From contig NC_014248.1 of NCBI RefSeq assembly GCF_000196515.1, forward strand, positions 837,501-901,500: DNA of 64,000 nucleotides, written 5' to 3'. Origin of the DNA: 'Nostoc azollae' 0708 (GTDB lineage: Bacteria; Cyanobacteriota; Cyanobacteriia; Cyanobacteriales; Nostocaceae). How positions within the stretch are numbered: position 1 is the first letter of the stretch; each line of letters opens with the position of its first letter. Positions 18,669 through 29,199 of this stretch are shown here, one piece after another. The position numbers and the translations under genes were made by a program. The notes under the pieces were generated by a model. The model was not told the origin of the DNA. It saw only the letters and a list, made by a program, of their open reading frames with translations, and did no database searches.

Positions 18669-19226
18669 TTATTCCCTGCCCAAGTATTTATCTTCCCTGG
18701 TATCTATCTTTATACGTTCTCCTTGGGTAATAAACAAGGGAACCATTATTGTTGCACCAGTTTCCACAATTGCGGGTTTAGTGCCACCTGTGGCAGTATC
18801 ACCTTTAATACCAGGATCAGTTTGCACAACTTCCAGAACTACAGAATTAGGTAGTTCCACTTCTAGAACTTGTTCACCCCAACGAATAACGTTGGCTTCC
18901 ATACCTTCCTTAAGGTACTTTACGCGATCCCCAATTTGTGCAGCACTCAATCTACCTTCTTCATAAGTTTCCATATCCATAAAGACAAATTCTTCACCTT
19001 CTTTATAGGTATGCTGCATCGTGATCTTTTCCAACGTAGCTTGGGGTACTGTTTCTCCAGCCCTGAACGTTCTTTCTACCACACTCCCGTTCTGGACATT
19101 TTTCAGCTTAGTTCTGACAAAAGCAGAACCCTTCCCAGGCTTAACGTGGAGAAATTCAACGACTCGCCATACAGACCCGTCTAGGACAATAGAAACACCG
19201 GGTCGAAAATCATTACTGGAGATCAT
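18669..19226 (-). CDS. efp: Translation elongation factor P
   Basis: EF-P, 185 residues, which relieves ribosome stalling at consecutive prolines. The start [13 protein letters not shown] at 19226 gives the standard length; a start 16 codons upstream would add an unusual extension. The domain I tip loop is KPGKGSAF with lysine at position 32, where other bacteria carry their modification. The C-terminal OB domains II and III are complete, to REDKYLGRE. It precedes accB by about 190 bases; the gap shows no clear terminator, so the two may be co-transcribed. Confidence 0.96.
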   Translation of the reverse strand: MISSNDFRPGVSIVLDGSVWRVVEFLHVKPGKGSAFVRTKLKNVQNGSVVERTFRAGETVPQATLEKITMQHTYKEGEEFVFMDMETYEEGRLSAAQIGDRVKYLKEGMEANVIRWGEQVLEVELPNSVVLEVVQTDPGIKGDTATGGTKPAIVETGATIMVPLFITQGERIKIDTREDKYLGRE

Positions 19227-19472
19227 GAAACTTTCAATTTTTGCAAGACAATCGGCATTTATTGTACCCTTCAAAGGTAGTCAGTTATCAGTTACTAGTG
19301 ACCAGTTATCACGGTTTATTGTTCACTGTTCACTGTTACCTGCCTTGTTAACTCCTAAGTATCAAAAGACTACTGATAAAAAACTCAAGACTCAGGACTG
19401 TTACTATGGGAAGATTATTCATGGGTGATTTCCTCCTCAACAATTTATTTGATGCTGCATTTGAGCAAATCC

Positions 19473-20579
19473 ATGTTTAACTTATTAAAGTCCTGGCTGA
19501 AACACAGCCTAAGGGCAATACTCCTGGTAACAATACTTTTAGGCATAAGTACAGTCGGGTGGACTTTTTCCAGTTACGCCGCCCTGCCATCTGGGAATGC
19601 AATTACCGACGGCAAAGCTTTGTTAAGGTATGCACTCCCCATAGATAATCAACCAGTCAGAAAACTGCAAGCTAGTTTAGAAGACATTTCTAACCAACTA
19701 CGTGCCAATAAGCGTTGGGGTGCAGTTTCCAGAGACCTCAGCCAAGCATCACGGATTCTCGATAAACCCTCCCAAATCTTAGCAAGCGTTCCCGAAGAAC
19801 GCCAGCCCCAAGCTTCAGCTTGGATTACTGAGTTAAAATCTGGCATAGCAGAACTGCAAGAAGTAGTCAAAAACAAACAAAAAGACCCTATTGTTGAAGG
19901 CAGAGCCAAATTACTCAGCCTCATTACCTTGCTAGAAGAATCAATGGTGAAGAAATTCCCCTTTGAAGTCCCTGCTGAATACAGCAATTTACCACAACTT
20001 AAAGGTCGTGCCACCATCGCCTTCAAAACCAACAAAGGCGATCTTACCGTAGTCGTAGATGGTTATAGCGCCCCTGTCACTGCTGGTAATTTTGTCGATT
20101 TAGTACAACAGGGTTTTTACAACGGTTTAGAATTTACCCGTTCTGAAGAATCTTACGTATTACAAACTGGAGATCCAGAGGGCAAAGAACTCGGTTTTAT
20201 CGATCCCAAAACAGGTAAATATCGGGCTATTCCCTTAGAGATTTTAGTAGAAGGTGAAAAAGAACCCACCTATGGCATTACTCTCGAAGATGCTGGACGT
20301 TATCTTGATATGCCAGTATTGCCTTTTTCCTCCTTTGGTGCATTAGCAATGGCACGTCCTGAAAGTGATGCCAACGGTGCTTCTTCTCAAGTTTTCTTTT
20401 TCCTCTTTGAACCAGAACTGACTCCCGCAGGACGTAATCTTTTAGATGGTCGCTATACTGTGTTTGGCTATCTGACAGAAGGTAAAGAGATTTTAGATAA
20501 ACTCAAAGCTGGTGACAAAATTGAATCAGCTAACGTTGTTCAAGGCATTGAAAATTTAGTTCAGCCTCAACCAGCATAA
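19473..20579 (+). CDS. Lumenal cyclophilin-type peptidyl-prolyl isomerase (TLP40-like)
   Basis: The protein has a signal peptide (residues about 1-35, hydrophobic AILLVTILLGISTVGWTF then SYAALP). A helical N-terminal domain covers about residues 40-170. A C-terminal cyclophilin domain covers about residues 180-360 (ATIAFKTNKGDLTVVVDG, TAGNFVDLVQQGFYNGLEF, SQVFFFLFEPELTPAGRNLLDGRY). This layout is that of the thylakoid-lumen TLP40 proteins. I chose the ATG at 19473 over a GTG at 19425 and an ATG at 19452 because it places the hydrophobic core near the N-terminus and has a GAG motif upstream. The start is uncertain by up to 16 codons; the length from 19473 is 368 residues. Confidence 0.9.
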   Translation: MFNLLKSWLKHSLRAILLVTILLGISTVGWTFSSYAALPSGNAITDGKALLRYALPIDNQPVRKLQASLEDISNQLRANKRWGAVSRDLSQASRILDKPSQILASVPEERQPQASAWITELKSGIAELQEVVKNKQKDPIVEGRAKLLSLITLLEESMVKKFPFEVPAEYSNLPQLKGRATIAFKTNKGDLTVVVDGYSAPVTAGNFVDLVQQGFYNGLEFTRSEESYVLQTGDPEGKELGFIDPKTGKYRAIPLEILVEGEKEPTYGITLEDAGRYLDMPVLPFSSFGALAMARPESDANGASSQVFFFLFEPELTPAGRNLLDGRYTVFGYLTEGKEILDKLKAGDKIESANVVQGIENLVQPQPA

Positions 20580-20687
20580 TCAATTTTGGATTATAGATTT
20601 TGGATTTTGGATTAATTCTGAAATCTGAAATCTAAATTAGTTATTAATCATTAGTTATTTATCTAACCTGTAAGCGAAAAATCAATT

Positions 20688-21728
20688 GTGAATAGTGATT
20701 TATCTTACCTACAAGTTCGAGATATTGGTGAACAAGGTATTTTAGAAAGATTACAACGCTTTTGTCCACCAGAAATTATTGGTGATGATGCGGCGGTTTT
20801 GGCTATAACAGCACAAGAATCTTTGGTTGTTACCACAGATATGCTAGTTGATGGCGTGCATTTTAGTGATATTACCACCTCACCAGAAGATACTGGTTGG
20901 CGTGCATCTGCCGCAAATTTATCAGATTTAGCTGCTATGGGTGCTTTTCCCTTGGGTATCACCGTCGGGTTAGGGTTACCTGGAGATTTAGCTGTGAGTT
21001 GGGTGGAAAGACTATATCAGGGAATGACAGAATGCTTGCAAAAGTACAATGTGCCTATCCTTGGTGGTGATATTGTACGATCGCCCATCACCACTTTAGC
21101 AATTACCGCCTTTGGTCAAGCCAACCCCAATTTCATTATCCGTCGTTCAACGGCACAGGTGGGAGATGCAATCATCGTCACAGGTATACACGGAGCCTCC
21201 CGTGCAGGCTTAGAATTACTCCTCAATCCCCAAATATGTCAAAACCTCGAAAGTGAAGAAAAAGCAGCTTTAATCAAAGCACACCAGCGCCCCAACCCCC
21301 GTTTGGATGTCATACCCATCCTTCAAGAAATTTTCACATCCCCCTGCCCTATTTCCATCTCTGGTATGGACAGTAGCGATGGTTTAGCAGACGCTGTATT
21401 ACAAATCTGCCGTGCTAGTAGAGTAGGTGCGATTTTAGAACAGAGTAAAATTCCTCTACCATCAGCTTTTCATAAGTGGCTAACACCAGGGCAATGGCTT
21501 CACCCGCCGCAGGCATGGCTAAATTATGCCCTATACGGTGGCGAAGATTTTGAATTAGTCCTGTGTTTACCACCACCAGCCGCATTAACATTAGTCCAAA
21601 AATTAGGTGCAGGTGCATCCATAATAGGCACAATTACACCAGGATTAACAGTCATATTACACCATGAAAACGAAAGAATCCCCGACCAAGCCCTAAGTCT
21701 CAGTCAGGGATTTCAACACTTTAGTTAG
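20688..21728 (+). CDS. thiL: Thiamine-monophosphate kinase
   Basis: ThiL, 346 residues, phosphorylates thiamine monophosphate to the active cofactor thiamine diphosphate. The N-terminal nucleotide motif IIGDDAAVLAI, the VTTDMLVDGVHF substrate motif and DSSDGLADAVLQI are all present in the order of the PurM/ThiL fold. The start is the GTG at 20688, which gives MNSDLSYLQVRDIGEQG, the usual beginning. The gene is convergent with gap2, with repeat-like CAGTGGTCAGT and CCAATCA tracts between them. Confidence 0.95.
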   Translation: MNSDLSYLQVRDIGEQGILERLQRFCPPEIIGDDAAVLAITAQESLVVTTDMLVDGVHFSDITTSPEDTGWRASAANLSDLAAMGAFPLGITVGLGLPGDLAVSWVERLYQGMTECLQKYNVPILGGDIVRSPITTLAITAFGQANPNFIIRRSTAQVGDAIIVTGIHGASRAGLELLLNPQICQNLESEEKAALIKAHQRPNPRLDVIPILQEIFTSPCPISISGMDSSDGLADAVLQICRASRVGAILEQSKIPLPSAFHKWLTPGQWLHPPQAWLNYALYGGEDFELVLCLPPPAALTLVQKLGAGASIIGTITPGLTVILHHENERIPDQALSLSQGFQHFS

Positions 21729-21792
21729 TTGTCAGTGGTCAGTAGTTAGTAGTGAGTAGTTTCTTATTTCCAATCACCAATTACCAATCACC

Positions 21793-22806
21793 TTAGACCC
21801 ATTTTTGGGCTACTAATTCAGCCAAATCTAGAACTCGTTGGCTGTAACCCCACTCATTGTCATACCATGCCATGACTTTCACCATGTCATTGCCCATCAC
21901 CATAGTCAAGTTGGCATCAACAATAGAAGACTCATTTGTACCTTGATAATCAGAAGATACAAGTTGAAGTTCACTATAGCCTAAAATGCCTTTAAGAGAA
22001 CCTTCAGAAGCATCTTTGAGAGCTTGGTTAACTTCTTCAGTAATAGTGCGCTTCTCAACCTGAACCACAAAATCCACCATCGAAACGTTGGGGGTAGGTA
22101 CACGCAAAGCTACACCATTCAGCTTACCCTTCAAGGCTGGAAGTACCAATGCCACTGCTTTTGCCGCACCAGTAGAAGTAGGAACAATGTTAATAGCTGC
22201 TGCTCTTGCACGACGTAAATCACGGTGAGAAGCGTCTAGCAAACGCTGGTCTCCAGTGTAGCTGTGGGTAGTGGTCATTGTGCCTTTGATGATGCCAAAT
22301 TTCTCATTTAACACCTTGGCAATGGGAGCCAAACAGTTAGTAGTACAGCTGGCATTACTAATGATGTTGTGTAAGTTGTGATCATAATCATGATGATTCA
22401 CACCCATCACAAAAGTACCATCTTCATTTTTACCAGGGGCGGTAATCAGAACCTTCTTAGCACCAGCATTTACGTGCCTCATTGCCCCTTCTTTGCTGGT
22501 AAAAACACCAGTTGATTCAATAATCAGGTCAATGTTCCACTCTTTCCAGGGCAAGTTATCTGGGTTGCGATCAGATACGCATTTAATCGTCTTACCGTTA
22601 ACAGTGATGGAATTATCATCAGCAGTAATATCGGCATTTTGTAACCTCCCCAGCATAGAGTCATATCTGAGGAGGTGAGCATTGGTTCTAGGGTCAGAGG
22701 TATCATTGATAGCCACAAGCTCAATTTGGCTATTTTCTCTACCCACCCAGCAGCGTGCGAAGTTCCGTCCAATTCGCCCGAAACCGTTGATTGCAACTCT
22801 AATCAC
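21793..22806 (-). CDS. gap2: Glyceraldehyde-3-phosphate dehydrogenase, Gap2 type
   Basis: A 337-residue Gap2, the NAD(P)-dependent form used in the Calvin cycle and gluconeogenesis. The Rossmann motif is [13 protein letters not shown] and the catalytic cysteine is C154 in SNASCTTNC. The start is the GTG at 22806 (IRVAINGFG); upstream codons would add 17 non-conserved residues. The coenzyme loop reads [15 protein letters not shown], the Gap2-type form rather than the strictly NAD-dependent Gap1 form. It is transcribed opposite to thiL and downstream of nadD, with about 115 bases between nadD and gap2. Confidence 0.96.
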   Translation of the reverse strand: MIRVAINGFGRIGRNFARCWVGRENSQIELVAINDTSDPRTNAHLLRYDSMLGRLQNADITADDNSITVNGKTIKCVSDRNPDNLPWKEWNIDLIIESTGVFTSKEGAMRHVNAGAKKVLITAPGKNEDGTFVMGVNHHDYDHNLHNIISNASCTTNCLAPIAKVLNEKFGIIKGTMTTTHSYTGDQRLLDASHRDLRRARAAAINIVPTSTGAAKAVALVLPALKGKLNGVALRVPTPNVSMVDFVVQVEKRTITEEVNQALKDASEGSLKGILGYSELQLVSSDYQGTNESSIVDANLTMVMGNDMVKVMAWYDNEWGYSQRVLDLAELVAQKWV

Positions 22807-22921
22807 AGTGTCTTGCCCTCTGTATTTATGCCTATAAGTTGATATCGTTGACCCCAATCATATCGCAAAGGGGGGGAGTCTTTATAACCATAAAGTGTTA
22901 GATATAAAAAAAACACATAAT

Positions 22922-23548
22922 TTATTCAGAATTATTTGTGTAAAGGTTGTGATTGACGATGTAGGATCTGACGGTATCAGGTACTAAATCACCAATTGCA
23001 CAACCTTGGCGACAAAGTTCACGCATTATACTGGACGAAAATCTAAGTAAAGGTGTATGCAGTAATTGCCAATTAATGATATATGATTGTTCTTTAAGTT
23101 GTTGCTCCACTTGCTTGCAGATTGACTCACTTTGAGGTATAGTCTCACCACCTAGCAGTCGGGGTGCAATTAACCAATCACACATTTGTGCTAGTTCTGG
23201 TCCACGATACCAACGGGGTAAAGTTTGGAATGTATCCAAACCAATAATCCAGTACCAATGAGTATTTGGGTAACAAGCAGATAATTCAATCAGGGTGTTG
23301 ATAGAGTATGAAGCCCCAGAGTGCTTTTTCTCAATGAGTGAGACAGTAAATCTTGGGTGGTGTTTCGTGGCTAGTTGCAGCATAGCTACCCGATGCTCAA
23401 ATAAAGCTGCTTGTTTATGAGGAGGATTTTTTGAGACTACCCAAATTACCTGTTCTAGATGTAATTGTTCCAACGCTGTTTTGGCCACAAGCAGATGTCC
23501 CCAATGAATTGGGTCAAATGTGCCACCAAAAATCGCTACTTGTTGCAT
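22922..23548 (-). CDS. nadD: Nicotinate-nucleotide adenylyltransferase
   Basis: A 208-residue NadD joins ATP to nicotinate mononucleotide on the way to NAD. The nucleotidyltransferase motif GGTFDPIHWGHL (HxGH) is at residues 8-19, and the C-terminal FSSSIMREL corresponds to the S-T-x-I-R motif with Ser in place of Thr. Length and start (MQQVAIFGG) are normal. The gene is on the same strand as gap2; a shared transcript is possible. Confidence 0.94.
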   Translation of the reverse strand: MQQVAIFGGTFDPIHWGHLLVAKTALEQLHLEQVIWVVSKNPPHKQAALFEHRVAMLQLATKHHPRFTVSLIEKKHSGASYSINTLIELSACYPNTHWYWIIGLDTFQTLPRWYRGPELAQMCDWLIAPRLLGGETIPQSESICKQVEQQLKEQSYIINWQLLHTPLLRFSSSIMRELCRQGCAIGDLVPDTVRSYIVNHNLYTNNSE

Positions 23549-24001
23549 CCAGTTCAGAACTTGGGAATTATTAGGTGAGATGGATAGAGAGGGCGTTTGT
23601 ATCTAGACTATCAACTTGAGTCCAGAGATATCTTTCTACAACTGGTTGAATAATATTTTCACTCCCAATGTACTATTGTAGTCAACTCAAGCTGAGGCTG
23701 AAGGCAATCTCAAATCAGCCACTAATTCCAGTAAGGTAAATAAAAATATGTGTTCACAATTACAAGAAAGATTTCCCCGATGTAGCCCCAATTTTCAGAA
23801 TGATCATATAAAGATATCAGCAATAGAAAAAATCTCGGTTGAGGGTAATATTCTTTTCAACAAACAAAACCAAAGTAAAAAATTAACCCTTTATTCACCC
23901 ATGACTATGTGACAGGACCCGTATCTGTAAAAATCAAAATCCTGTTATGATACCCGTGTCATTTGTAAAGATTGTTTGGTGTGGTGTTAGAGGAAAAAAA
24001 G
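23549..24001. other. Divergent intergenic region between nadD and murC
   Basis: About 450 bases hold the promoters of two divergent genes. A TATGAT (23945-23950) could serve as a -10 element for murC, but no convincing -35 is seen. No hairpin terminator or extra gene was recognised. Confidence 0.4.
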
Positions 24002-25483
24002 ATGAACAATTCTATAGATTTTAGCGGTAGACCATTTCATTTCATAGGGATTGGCGGCATAGGAATGTCTGCGCTGGCTTATGTTTTAGCAAAGCGTCAG
24101 TTGCCAGTATCCGGTTCTGACTTGCGTACTAATCAAATTACCCGTAAGTTAGAATCTCTAGGCGCTCACATTTTTAGTAGACAAGAAGCCAGGAATCTTG
24201 AATTCTTTCGTCCCCAAGTATCGACTAATGGAATATTACTAAATTCTCAAGAACAACTGTCTGCTACCAAAACAATATTACCCCAAGTAATTTGTTCCAC
24301 AGCTATTAACACGAATAATTTAGAATACAAAGCAGCCCTAGAATTGGGTTGTCCGATTTTACACCGTTCAGATGTATTAGCAGCCTTGATTGCTGATTAC
24401 TACAGCATTGCTGTCGCAGGAACTCACGGCAAAACTACAACCACTAGCATCATTGGTTATATGCTGCTACAAGCTGGTCTTGACCCAACTATTTTGGTTG
24501 GTGGTGAAGTTAACGCTTGGGAAGGTAATGCTCGATTAGGGGAAAGTAAGTATCTAGTAGCTGAGGCAGATGAATCAGATGGTTCACTCGTCAAACACTC
24601 CCCAGCTATTGGAGTTATTACTAATATTGAACTAGATCATCCCGACCACTACGAGAATTTAGAAGAAGTAGTAGACACTTTCCAAAAATTTGCCCAAGGT
24701 TGCCAAATTTTGGTAGGTAGCATTGATTGTGACACAGTGCGCGATTGCTTCGATCGTCCAGGACAACGCCTGAAGCCAACTATTAGTTACAGTCTACATC
24801 CAGAAACCAACGCCGATTATACAGTCACCAATATTGACTATCGTGCTGATGGGACAACAGCACTAGTTTGGGAAAAAGCCAAAGCTTTAGGTGTATTGAA
24901 TTTACGCCTCCTGAGTCGGCATAATCTCAGCAATGGTCTAGCAGCAGTTGCTGTAGGACGCTCTCTGGGTTTAGAATTTGGGGAAATCGCCAAAGGTATC
25001 GCTACCTTTGAAGGTGCAAGACGGCGCTTTGAGTTCCGGGGGGAAGCGGCTGGTATTACCTTCATTGATGATTATGCCCATCACCCTAGCGAAATTCGTG
25101 CAACTCTTGCGGCAGCAAGTCTCCAAGCTAGACCAGGACAACGGGTAGTTGCTATTTTCCAACCACATCGTTATAGTCGTACACTCACATTTTTAGACCA
25201 ATTTGCTGGGTCATTTGCCCACGCTGACTTAGTCGTATTGACTGACATTTACAGTGCTGGTGAAGCCGATTTAGGACAAATTAGTGGTGAACAACTGGCA
25301 GATGAAATTGCCAAGCAACATCCCCAAGTTATTTATCAACCAACTCTATCTTCTATCCGTGAATTATTGTTGTCAACGCTACGCCCTGGAGACTTAGCAC
25401 TATTTTTAGGTGCAGGTAATTTGAATCAGGCAATTCCTGAAGTCATTGCCACACTTCGTGAACCTGCTACGGCGACATCCTAA
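24002..25483 (+). CDS. murC: UDP-N-acetylmuramate--L-alanine ligase
   Basis: MurC, 493 residues, adds L-alanine to UDP-N-acetylmuramic acid in peptidoglycan synthesis. The start ATG at 24002 follows AGAGGA at a good distance. The N-terminal Rossmann part reads [15 protein letters not shown], the ATP loop [11 protein letters not shown] and the C-terminal domain [14 protein letters not shown]. It is followed by murB after about 125 bases and then ebfC, all on the plus strand; murC-murB adjacency is common in cyanobacteria. Confidence 0.96.
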   Translation: MNNSIDFSGRPFHFIGIGGIGMSALAYVLAKRQLPVSGSDLRTNQITRKLESLGAHIFSRQEARNLEFFRPQVSTNGILLNSQEQLSATKTILPQVICSTAINTNNLEYKAALELGCPILHRSDVLAALIADYYSIAVAGTHGKTTTTSIIGYMLLQAGLDPTILVGGEVNAWEGNARLGESKYLVAEADESDGSLVKHSPAIGVITNIELDHPDHYENLEEVVDTFQKFAQGCQILVGSIDCDTVRDCFDRPGQRLKPTISYSLHPETNADYTVTNIDYRADGTTALVWEKAKALGVLNLRLLSRHNLSNGLAAVAVGRSLGLEFGEIAKGIATFEGARRRFEFRGEAAGITFIDDYAHHPSEIRATLAAASLQARPGQRVVAIFQPHRYSRTLTFLDQFAGSFAHADLVVLTDIYSAGEADLGQISGEQLADEIAKQHPQVIYQPTLSSIRELLLSTLRPGDLALFLGAGNLNQAIPEVIATLREPATATS

Positions 25484-25608
25484 GTAGACCCAACTTGCTA
25501 GGTTTTCTCTGTGATTCAATTCTTCATCTAGCAATAGTTTCAGCATTTAATATTAGTACCGTAGGAATACGGCAATATTTTGTAACGAAAATTCGCAAAA
25601 AAGTAAAT

Positions 25609-26607
25609 ATGACAACCTCCCAGGTATCTGGAAACGTCTGCATGATTTCTGCTTTGACTACCAATAAACAGGAAAAAGCCAATTTAACTGAAAGAAACAT
25701 AATTCACTTACCTGGCACTGATTGTGTGATCAAATCCGCAGCTTCTTTATCAGCATTTACTTCCTATAGAGTTGGGGGATCTGCTGAATGGTATGTCGCC
25801 CCCCGCAGTTTAGAAGCTCTACAAGCAAGTATTGAGTACGCAAAAGACCTAAATTTGCCAGTAACCATACTTGGAGCAGGTTCTAACTTATTAGTAAGTG
25901 ATCAAGGTATACCGGGCTTAGTGATTGCTAGTCGTCATTTTCGTTCTAAGCACTTCGACTTACAAACAGGTCAATTGACAGTTGCTGCCGGAGAATCTAT
26001 TCCTAGCTTGGCATGGGAAGCAGCAGATTTAGGATGGCAAGGTTTAGAGTGGGCTGTTGGTATCCCCGGAACCGTTGGTGGTGCTGTTGTTATGAATGCA
26101 GGAGCGCATAATAGCTGCATTGCAGATATGTTAGTTAGTGCTGAATTACTCTCACCAGATGGTAGATTAGAAACTATTACCCCTGCTGAATTAGGTTATC
26201 AATACCGAAGTTCATTATTACAAAGGGGTAAACGCATAGTCACTCAAGCTACTTTCCAACTCCAGCCAGGAGCAGATCCAGCAAAAGTCCTAGCCACAAC
26301 CAAAGAACATAAACAACATCGGCTGACTACCCAACCTTACAACTATCCTAGTTGTGGTAGTGTTTTCCGCAATCCTAAAACTTATTCTGCTGGCTGGTTG
26401 ATTGAACAAGCTGGTTTAAAAGGCTACCAAATTGGTGGAGCGCAAGTTGCCCAACTTCACGCCAATTTTATCGTTAATCGTGGCGGGGCTAAAGCCAGCG
26501 ATATCTTCTGTCTTATTAGTCATATTCAACGTGAGGTACAAGAACGTTGGTCCATTTGGTTAGAGCCAGAAGTTAAAATGATCGGCGAGTTTCAACCAGT
26601 GGGTTGA
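25609..26607 (+). CDS. murB: UDP-N-acetylenolpyruvoylglucosamine reductase
   Basis: MurB, 332 residues, an FAD enzyme that reduces UDP-GlcNAc-enolpyruvate to UDP-MurNAc. FAD-binding motifs [19 protein letters not shown] and [20 protein letters not shown] are present. The catalytic serine lies in SCGSVFRNP and the C-terminal glutamate in LEPEVKMIG, which marks a type I MurB. The start is the ATG at 25609 (MTTSQVSGN); an in-frame start near 25495 would add 38 residues of non-family sequence, and an ATG at 25642 is another option. Confidence 0.95.
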   Translation: MTTSQVSGNVCMISALTTNKQEKANLTERNIIHLPGTDCVIKSAASLSAFTSYRVGGSAEWYVAPRSLEALQASIEYAKDLNLPVTILGAGSNLLVSDQGIPGLVIASRHFRSKHFDLQTGQLTVAAGESIPSLAWEAADLGWQGLEWAVGIPGTVGGAVVMNAGAHNSCIADMLVSAELLSPDGRLETITPAELGYQYRSSLLQRGKRIVTQATFQLQPGADPAKVLATTKEHKQHRLTTQPYNYPSCGSVFRNPKTYSAGWLIEQAGLKGYQIGGAQVAQLHANFIVNRGGAKASDIFCLISHIQREVQERWSIWLEPEVKMIGEFQPVG

Positions 26608-26640
26608 TAGGGACAGGTGACAGGTGAGAGAAAATAACTT

Positions 26641-26682
26641 TTACCAATTACCAATCACCAATTACCAATTACCCATTACCTA
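26641..26682. repeat. Heptanucleotide tandem repeat, six units
   Basis: Six consecutive heptads of the TTACCAA type with minor variants lie between murB and ebfC. This matches the short tandemly repeated sequences typical of heterocystous cyanobacteria. Confidence 0.85.
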
Positions 26683-26737
26683 CCACATCTATAATTGAAT
26701 TTGATTTGTTATTCAAAGTATAAGTGGACAACTAATT

Positions 26738-27088
26738 ATGACAGCAGGAAAAGGCCAGGGATTTGGTTTTGGACTAGGAAAAATGAAAGAACTAGCGGCA
26801 GCTTTTCAAAAAGCACAGCAAGTTCAAGAAGGAGCAAAGCGTCTCCAGGAAGAATTAGAGCAAATGGAGATCCAAGGAGAGTCTGGTGGTGGACTAGTCA
26901 AGGTTATTGTCAGCGGCAACCAAGAACCCAGAAGAGTAGAAATTTCCCCAGATGCTTTGGGTGAAGGTGCAGATGTACTTTCTGATCTGATAACAGCGGC
27001 TATGAAAGATGCCTACAATAAGTCCACTGCTACAATGCGGGAACGCATGGAAGACTTGACTAGTGGGTTAGAACTTCCAGGATTGTAG
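26738..27088 (+). CDS. YbaB/EbfC-family nucleoid-associated protein
   Basis: A 116-residue protein of the YbaB/EbfC family of small DNA-binding, nucleoid-associated proteins. A helical N-terminal half ([20 protein letters not shown]) is followed by the beta segment [20 protein letters not shown] and a C-terminal helix ([20 protein letters not shown]). The first 13 residues are Gly-rich ([11 protein letters not shown]), a cyanobacterial variation. The gene follows murB after 130 bases including heptad repeats. Confidence 0.93.
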   Translation: MTAGKGQGFGFGLGKMKELAAAFQKAQQVQEGAKRLQEELEQMEIQGESGGGLVKVIVSGNQEPRRVEISPDALGEGADVLSDLITAAMKDAYNKSTATMRERMEDLTSGLELPGL

Positions 27089-27202
27089 TTAATTAGTAAT
27101 TAGTTATTAGTCAGTGGTCATTAGTCATCAGTCGATGGTCAGAGGTTAGTAGCAAAACAACTGACTATTTATAACTGACTACTGACACCCAAAAGGAAAT
27201 TT

Positions 27203-27676
27203 ATGGCTTACAAGTTACTGTTTGTCTGCTTGGGTAATATTTGCCGATCACCCTCAGCAGAAAATATTATGAATCATCTGGTTTCACAGGCTGGGTTGAG
27301 CGATCGCATTTATTGTGATTCTGCTGGTACTTCTAGTTATCACATTGGTAGTCCATCTGACCGACGTATGAGTGCGGCTGCTGTGTCTAAGTTGGGAATT
27401 AAACTCCTTGGTCAAGCTCGTCAGTTTCAAACATCAGACTTCCAAGAGTTTGATTTAATTCTGGCAATGGATAAGGACAACTATAAAAATATCCTGGCTG
27501 TTGACTCTTCAGGACAATATCACCATAAAGTCCGCTTGATTTGTGATTTTTGTTCTAGACACACTCTCAAAGAAGTTCCTGACCCCTATTATGGCGGAAC
27601 AGAAGGATTTAATCAGGTGATTGATCTCCTCATTGATGCTTGTGAAGGTCTACTGGAGTACGTTAACAGCGTGTAG
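27203..27676 (+). CDS. Low-molecular-weight protein tyrosine phosphatase
   Basis: A 157-residue phosphatase. The P-loop FVCLGNICRSPSAE has the C-x5-R-S active-site motif at residues 9-16, and the general acid lies in DPYYGG near residue 128. Members remove phosphate from tyrosine, in bacteria often from BY-kinases; a Wzc-like protein is encoded 11 kb away but no direct link can be drawn. The start ATG follows GGAAAT. It is convergent with the response-regulator gene that follows. Confidence 0.94.
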   Translation: MAYKLLFVCLGNICRSPSAENIMNHLVSQAGLSDRIYCDSAGTSSYHIGSPSDRRMSAAAVSKLGIKLLGQARQFQTSDFQEFDLILAMDKDNYKNILAVDSSGQYHHKVRLICDFCSRHTLKEVPDPYYGGTEGFNQVIDLLIDACEGLLEYVNSV

Positions 27677-27738
27677 GGTGATGAGGAAGATGGGGGAGAT
27701 GGGGAATAATCTATTCCTCCTGAACTCCTAAACTGCTA

Positions 27739-28422
27739 TTATTCGACCAGTCCATGCTTCATTGCAAAACGCACGAGTTCGGCTCGATTGCTCGTTAAAG
27801 TTTTTCTCAATAAACTGCTGACATACTTTTCTACTGTTCGTGGACTCAGGTGTAATTGATTACCTATATCGGCATTAGATAAACCATGCGTCAATAATTC
27901 TAGAACTTCTTGTTCTCTAGTCGTTAGTGATGAGAGCAGTTTAGGTGCATGAATTTGGGTAGATAAGGCATGATTACTATCTCGGAGTTTTCCGGTTATG
28001 GAAGTCTCTAGATTGTCTTGATGAGGAAAACGGTACTCTGATTGAATAATTTGCGAGCGCTCTAGTAAATTCCTAATCGCTGCTGCTAACTCTTCTAATT
28101 CAAAAGGCTTAGGTAAATATAAATCGCAGCCTGATTGATATCCGAGAATTCTTTCTTGGGTTTTAGTTCGTTCTGTTAACAAAATTACAGGTAATAACCT
28201 AAACTCCGCTTTTTGACGCACCCGACGCACTAATTCATAGCCATTCAACCGTGGCATGACAATATCTGTAACAATTAAATCAGGATTGTTCTCTTCTACC
28301 ATAGCCAAAGCCTCTTGACCGTCATCAGCCATAATCACTGAATAGCCAGACAGTTCAAGATAATCGCTAATAGATAGACGAGTACCCAAGTCGTCATCCA
28401 CTACAAGGATTTTTAAGGCCAT
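27739..28422 (-). CDS. LuxR/NarL-family response regulator
   Basis: A 227-residue two-domain regulator. The N-terminal receiver domain (KILVVDDDLGTRLSISDYL) has its phospho-acceptor Asp in LIVTDIVMPRLNGYE and the lysine in YLPKPFE. The C-terminal LuxR helix-turn-helix reads LTTREQEVLELLTHGLSNAD with SPRTVEKYVSSLLRK. The start at 28422 (MALKILVVDDD) is preferred; a start 20 codons earlier adds sequence unrelated to receivers. No sensor kinase is adjacent. Downstream promoter targets are unknown. Confidence 0.92.
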   Translation of the reverse strand: MALKILVVDDDLGTRLSISDYLELSGYSVIMADDGQEALAMVEENNPDLIVTDIVMPRLNGYELVRRVRQKAEFRLLPVILLTERTKTQERILGYQSGCDLYLPKPFELEELAAAIRNLLERSQIIQSEYRFPHQDNLETSITGKLRDSNHALSTQIHAPKLLSSLTTREQEVLELLTHGLSNADIGNQLHLSPRTVEKYVSSLLRKTLTSNRAELVRFAMKHGLVE

Positions 28423-28630
28423 GGACAGTACACCCCTAGCATTTTTGTTCTCCAGCAATTTGCTTTTGATGAACACTATCAATATAAACTGGTAATAATA
28501 GTGTTCTTATGTTTCATACTATGACAGGATTACTTACCAATGACTGCATTTAGGATGATTTATAAAGAAAATCTTAAATGCTTAGGAAGTTTTCATAAAA
28601 CTTAATATACTTAACCAGGAATCACAATGC

Positions 28631-28636
28631 TATAAT
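28631..28636 (+). promoter_or_regulatory. Possible -10 element upstream of smpB
   Basis: A perfect TATAAT lies about 95 bases before the smpB start. No matching -35 hexamer was found at the usual distance, so this is a weak call. Confidence 0.3.
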
Positions 28637-28731
28637 AATGGATTGAATTAAATGTAAACTCAATTGGCTCAGTCTAGTTATTTAAATTACAGATTATCTT
28701 TAAATAAAATTTAATACAACGACAATTTCCA

Positions 28732-29199
28732 ATGAGTGACAAAAACGAAGGTTTTAAAGTTATTACCGACAATCGACAAGCCCGTTATTTGTATGAAATC
28801 TTAGAAACCTACGAAGTGGGAATTCAACTTACAGGTACTGAGGTAAAATCCATCCGTGCGGGTAAAGTTAATCTCAAAGACGGCTATGGGTTGATTCGCA
28901 ATGGCGAAGCATGGTTGATAAATGCACATATTTCTCCATACACTTCTAGTGGACAATATTTTAATCATGAACCACGCCGCACACGAAAATTATTGCTGCA
29001 TCGTCAAGAAATCCGCAAGCTAATTGGTAAGGTGGAACAGCAAGGTTTAACTCTAGTGCCGTTGAAAATGTATCTTCAAGGGGGCTGGGTAAAACTGAGT
29101 ATCGGCTTGGGTAAAGGCAAGAAAGTTCACGACAAGCGCGAAGATATAAAACGCCGTCAAGATCAGCGTGATATTCAAAGAGCAATGAAAAGTTATTGA
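28732..29199 (+). CDS. smpB: SsrA-binding protein SmpB
   Basis: SmpB, 155 residues, binds tmRNA and brings it to stalled ribosomes for trans-translation. The OB-fold core reads LTGTEVKSIRAGKVNLKDGY and NAHISPYTSSGQYFNHEPRR. The C-terminal tail (KKVHDKREDIKRRQDQRD) is the basic, helix-forming part that enters the decoding centre. The tmRNA gene ssrA was not seen in this window. Confidence 0.96.
   Translation: MSDKNEGFKVITDNRQARYLYEILETYEVGIQLTGTEVKSIRAGKVNLKDGYGLIRNGEAWLINAHISPYTSSGQYFNHEPRRTRKLLLHRQEIRKLIGKVEQQGLTLVPLKMYLQGGWVKLSIGLGKGKKVHDKREDIKRRQDQRDIQRAMKSY

Noticed and set aside
26695-26964. Frame overlapping the start of the YbaB/EbfC gene
   Set aside because: It is a shifted frame over ebfC, rich in Arg and Ser, without family resemblance.
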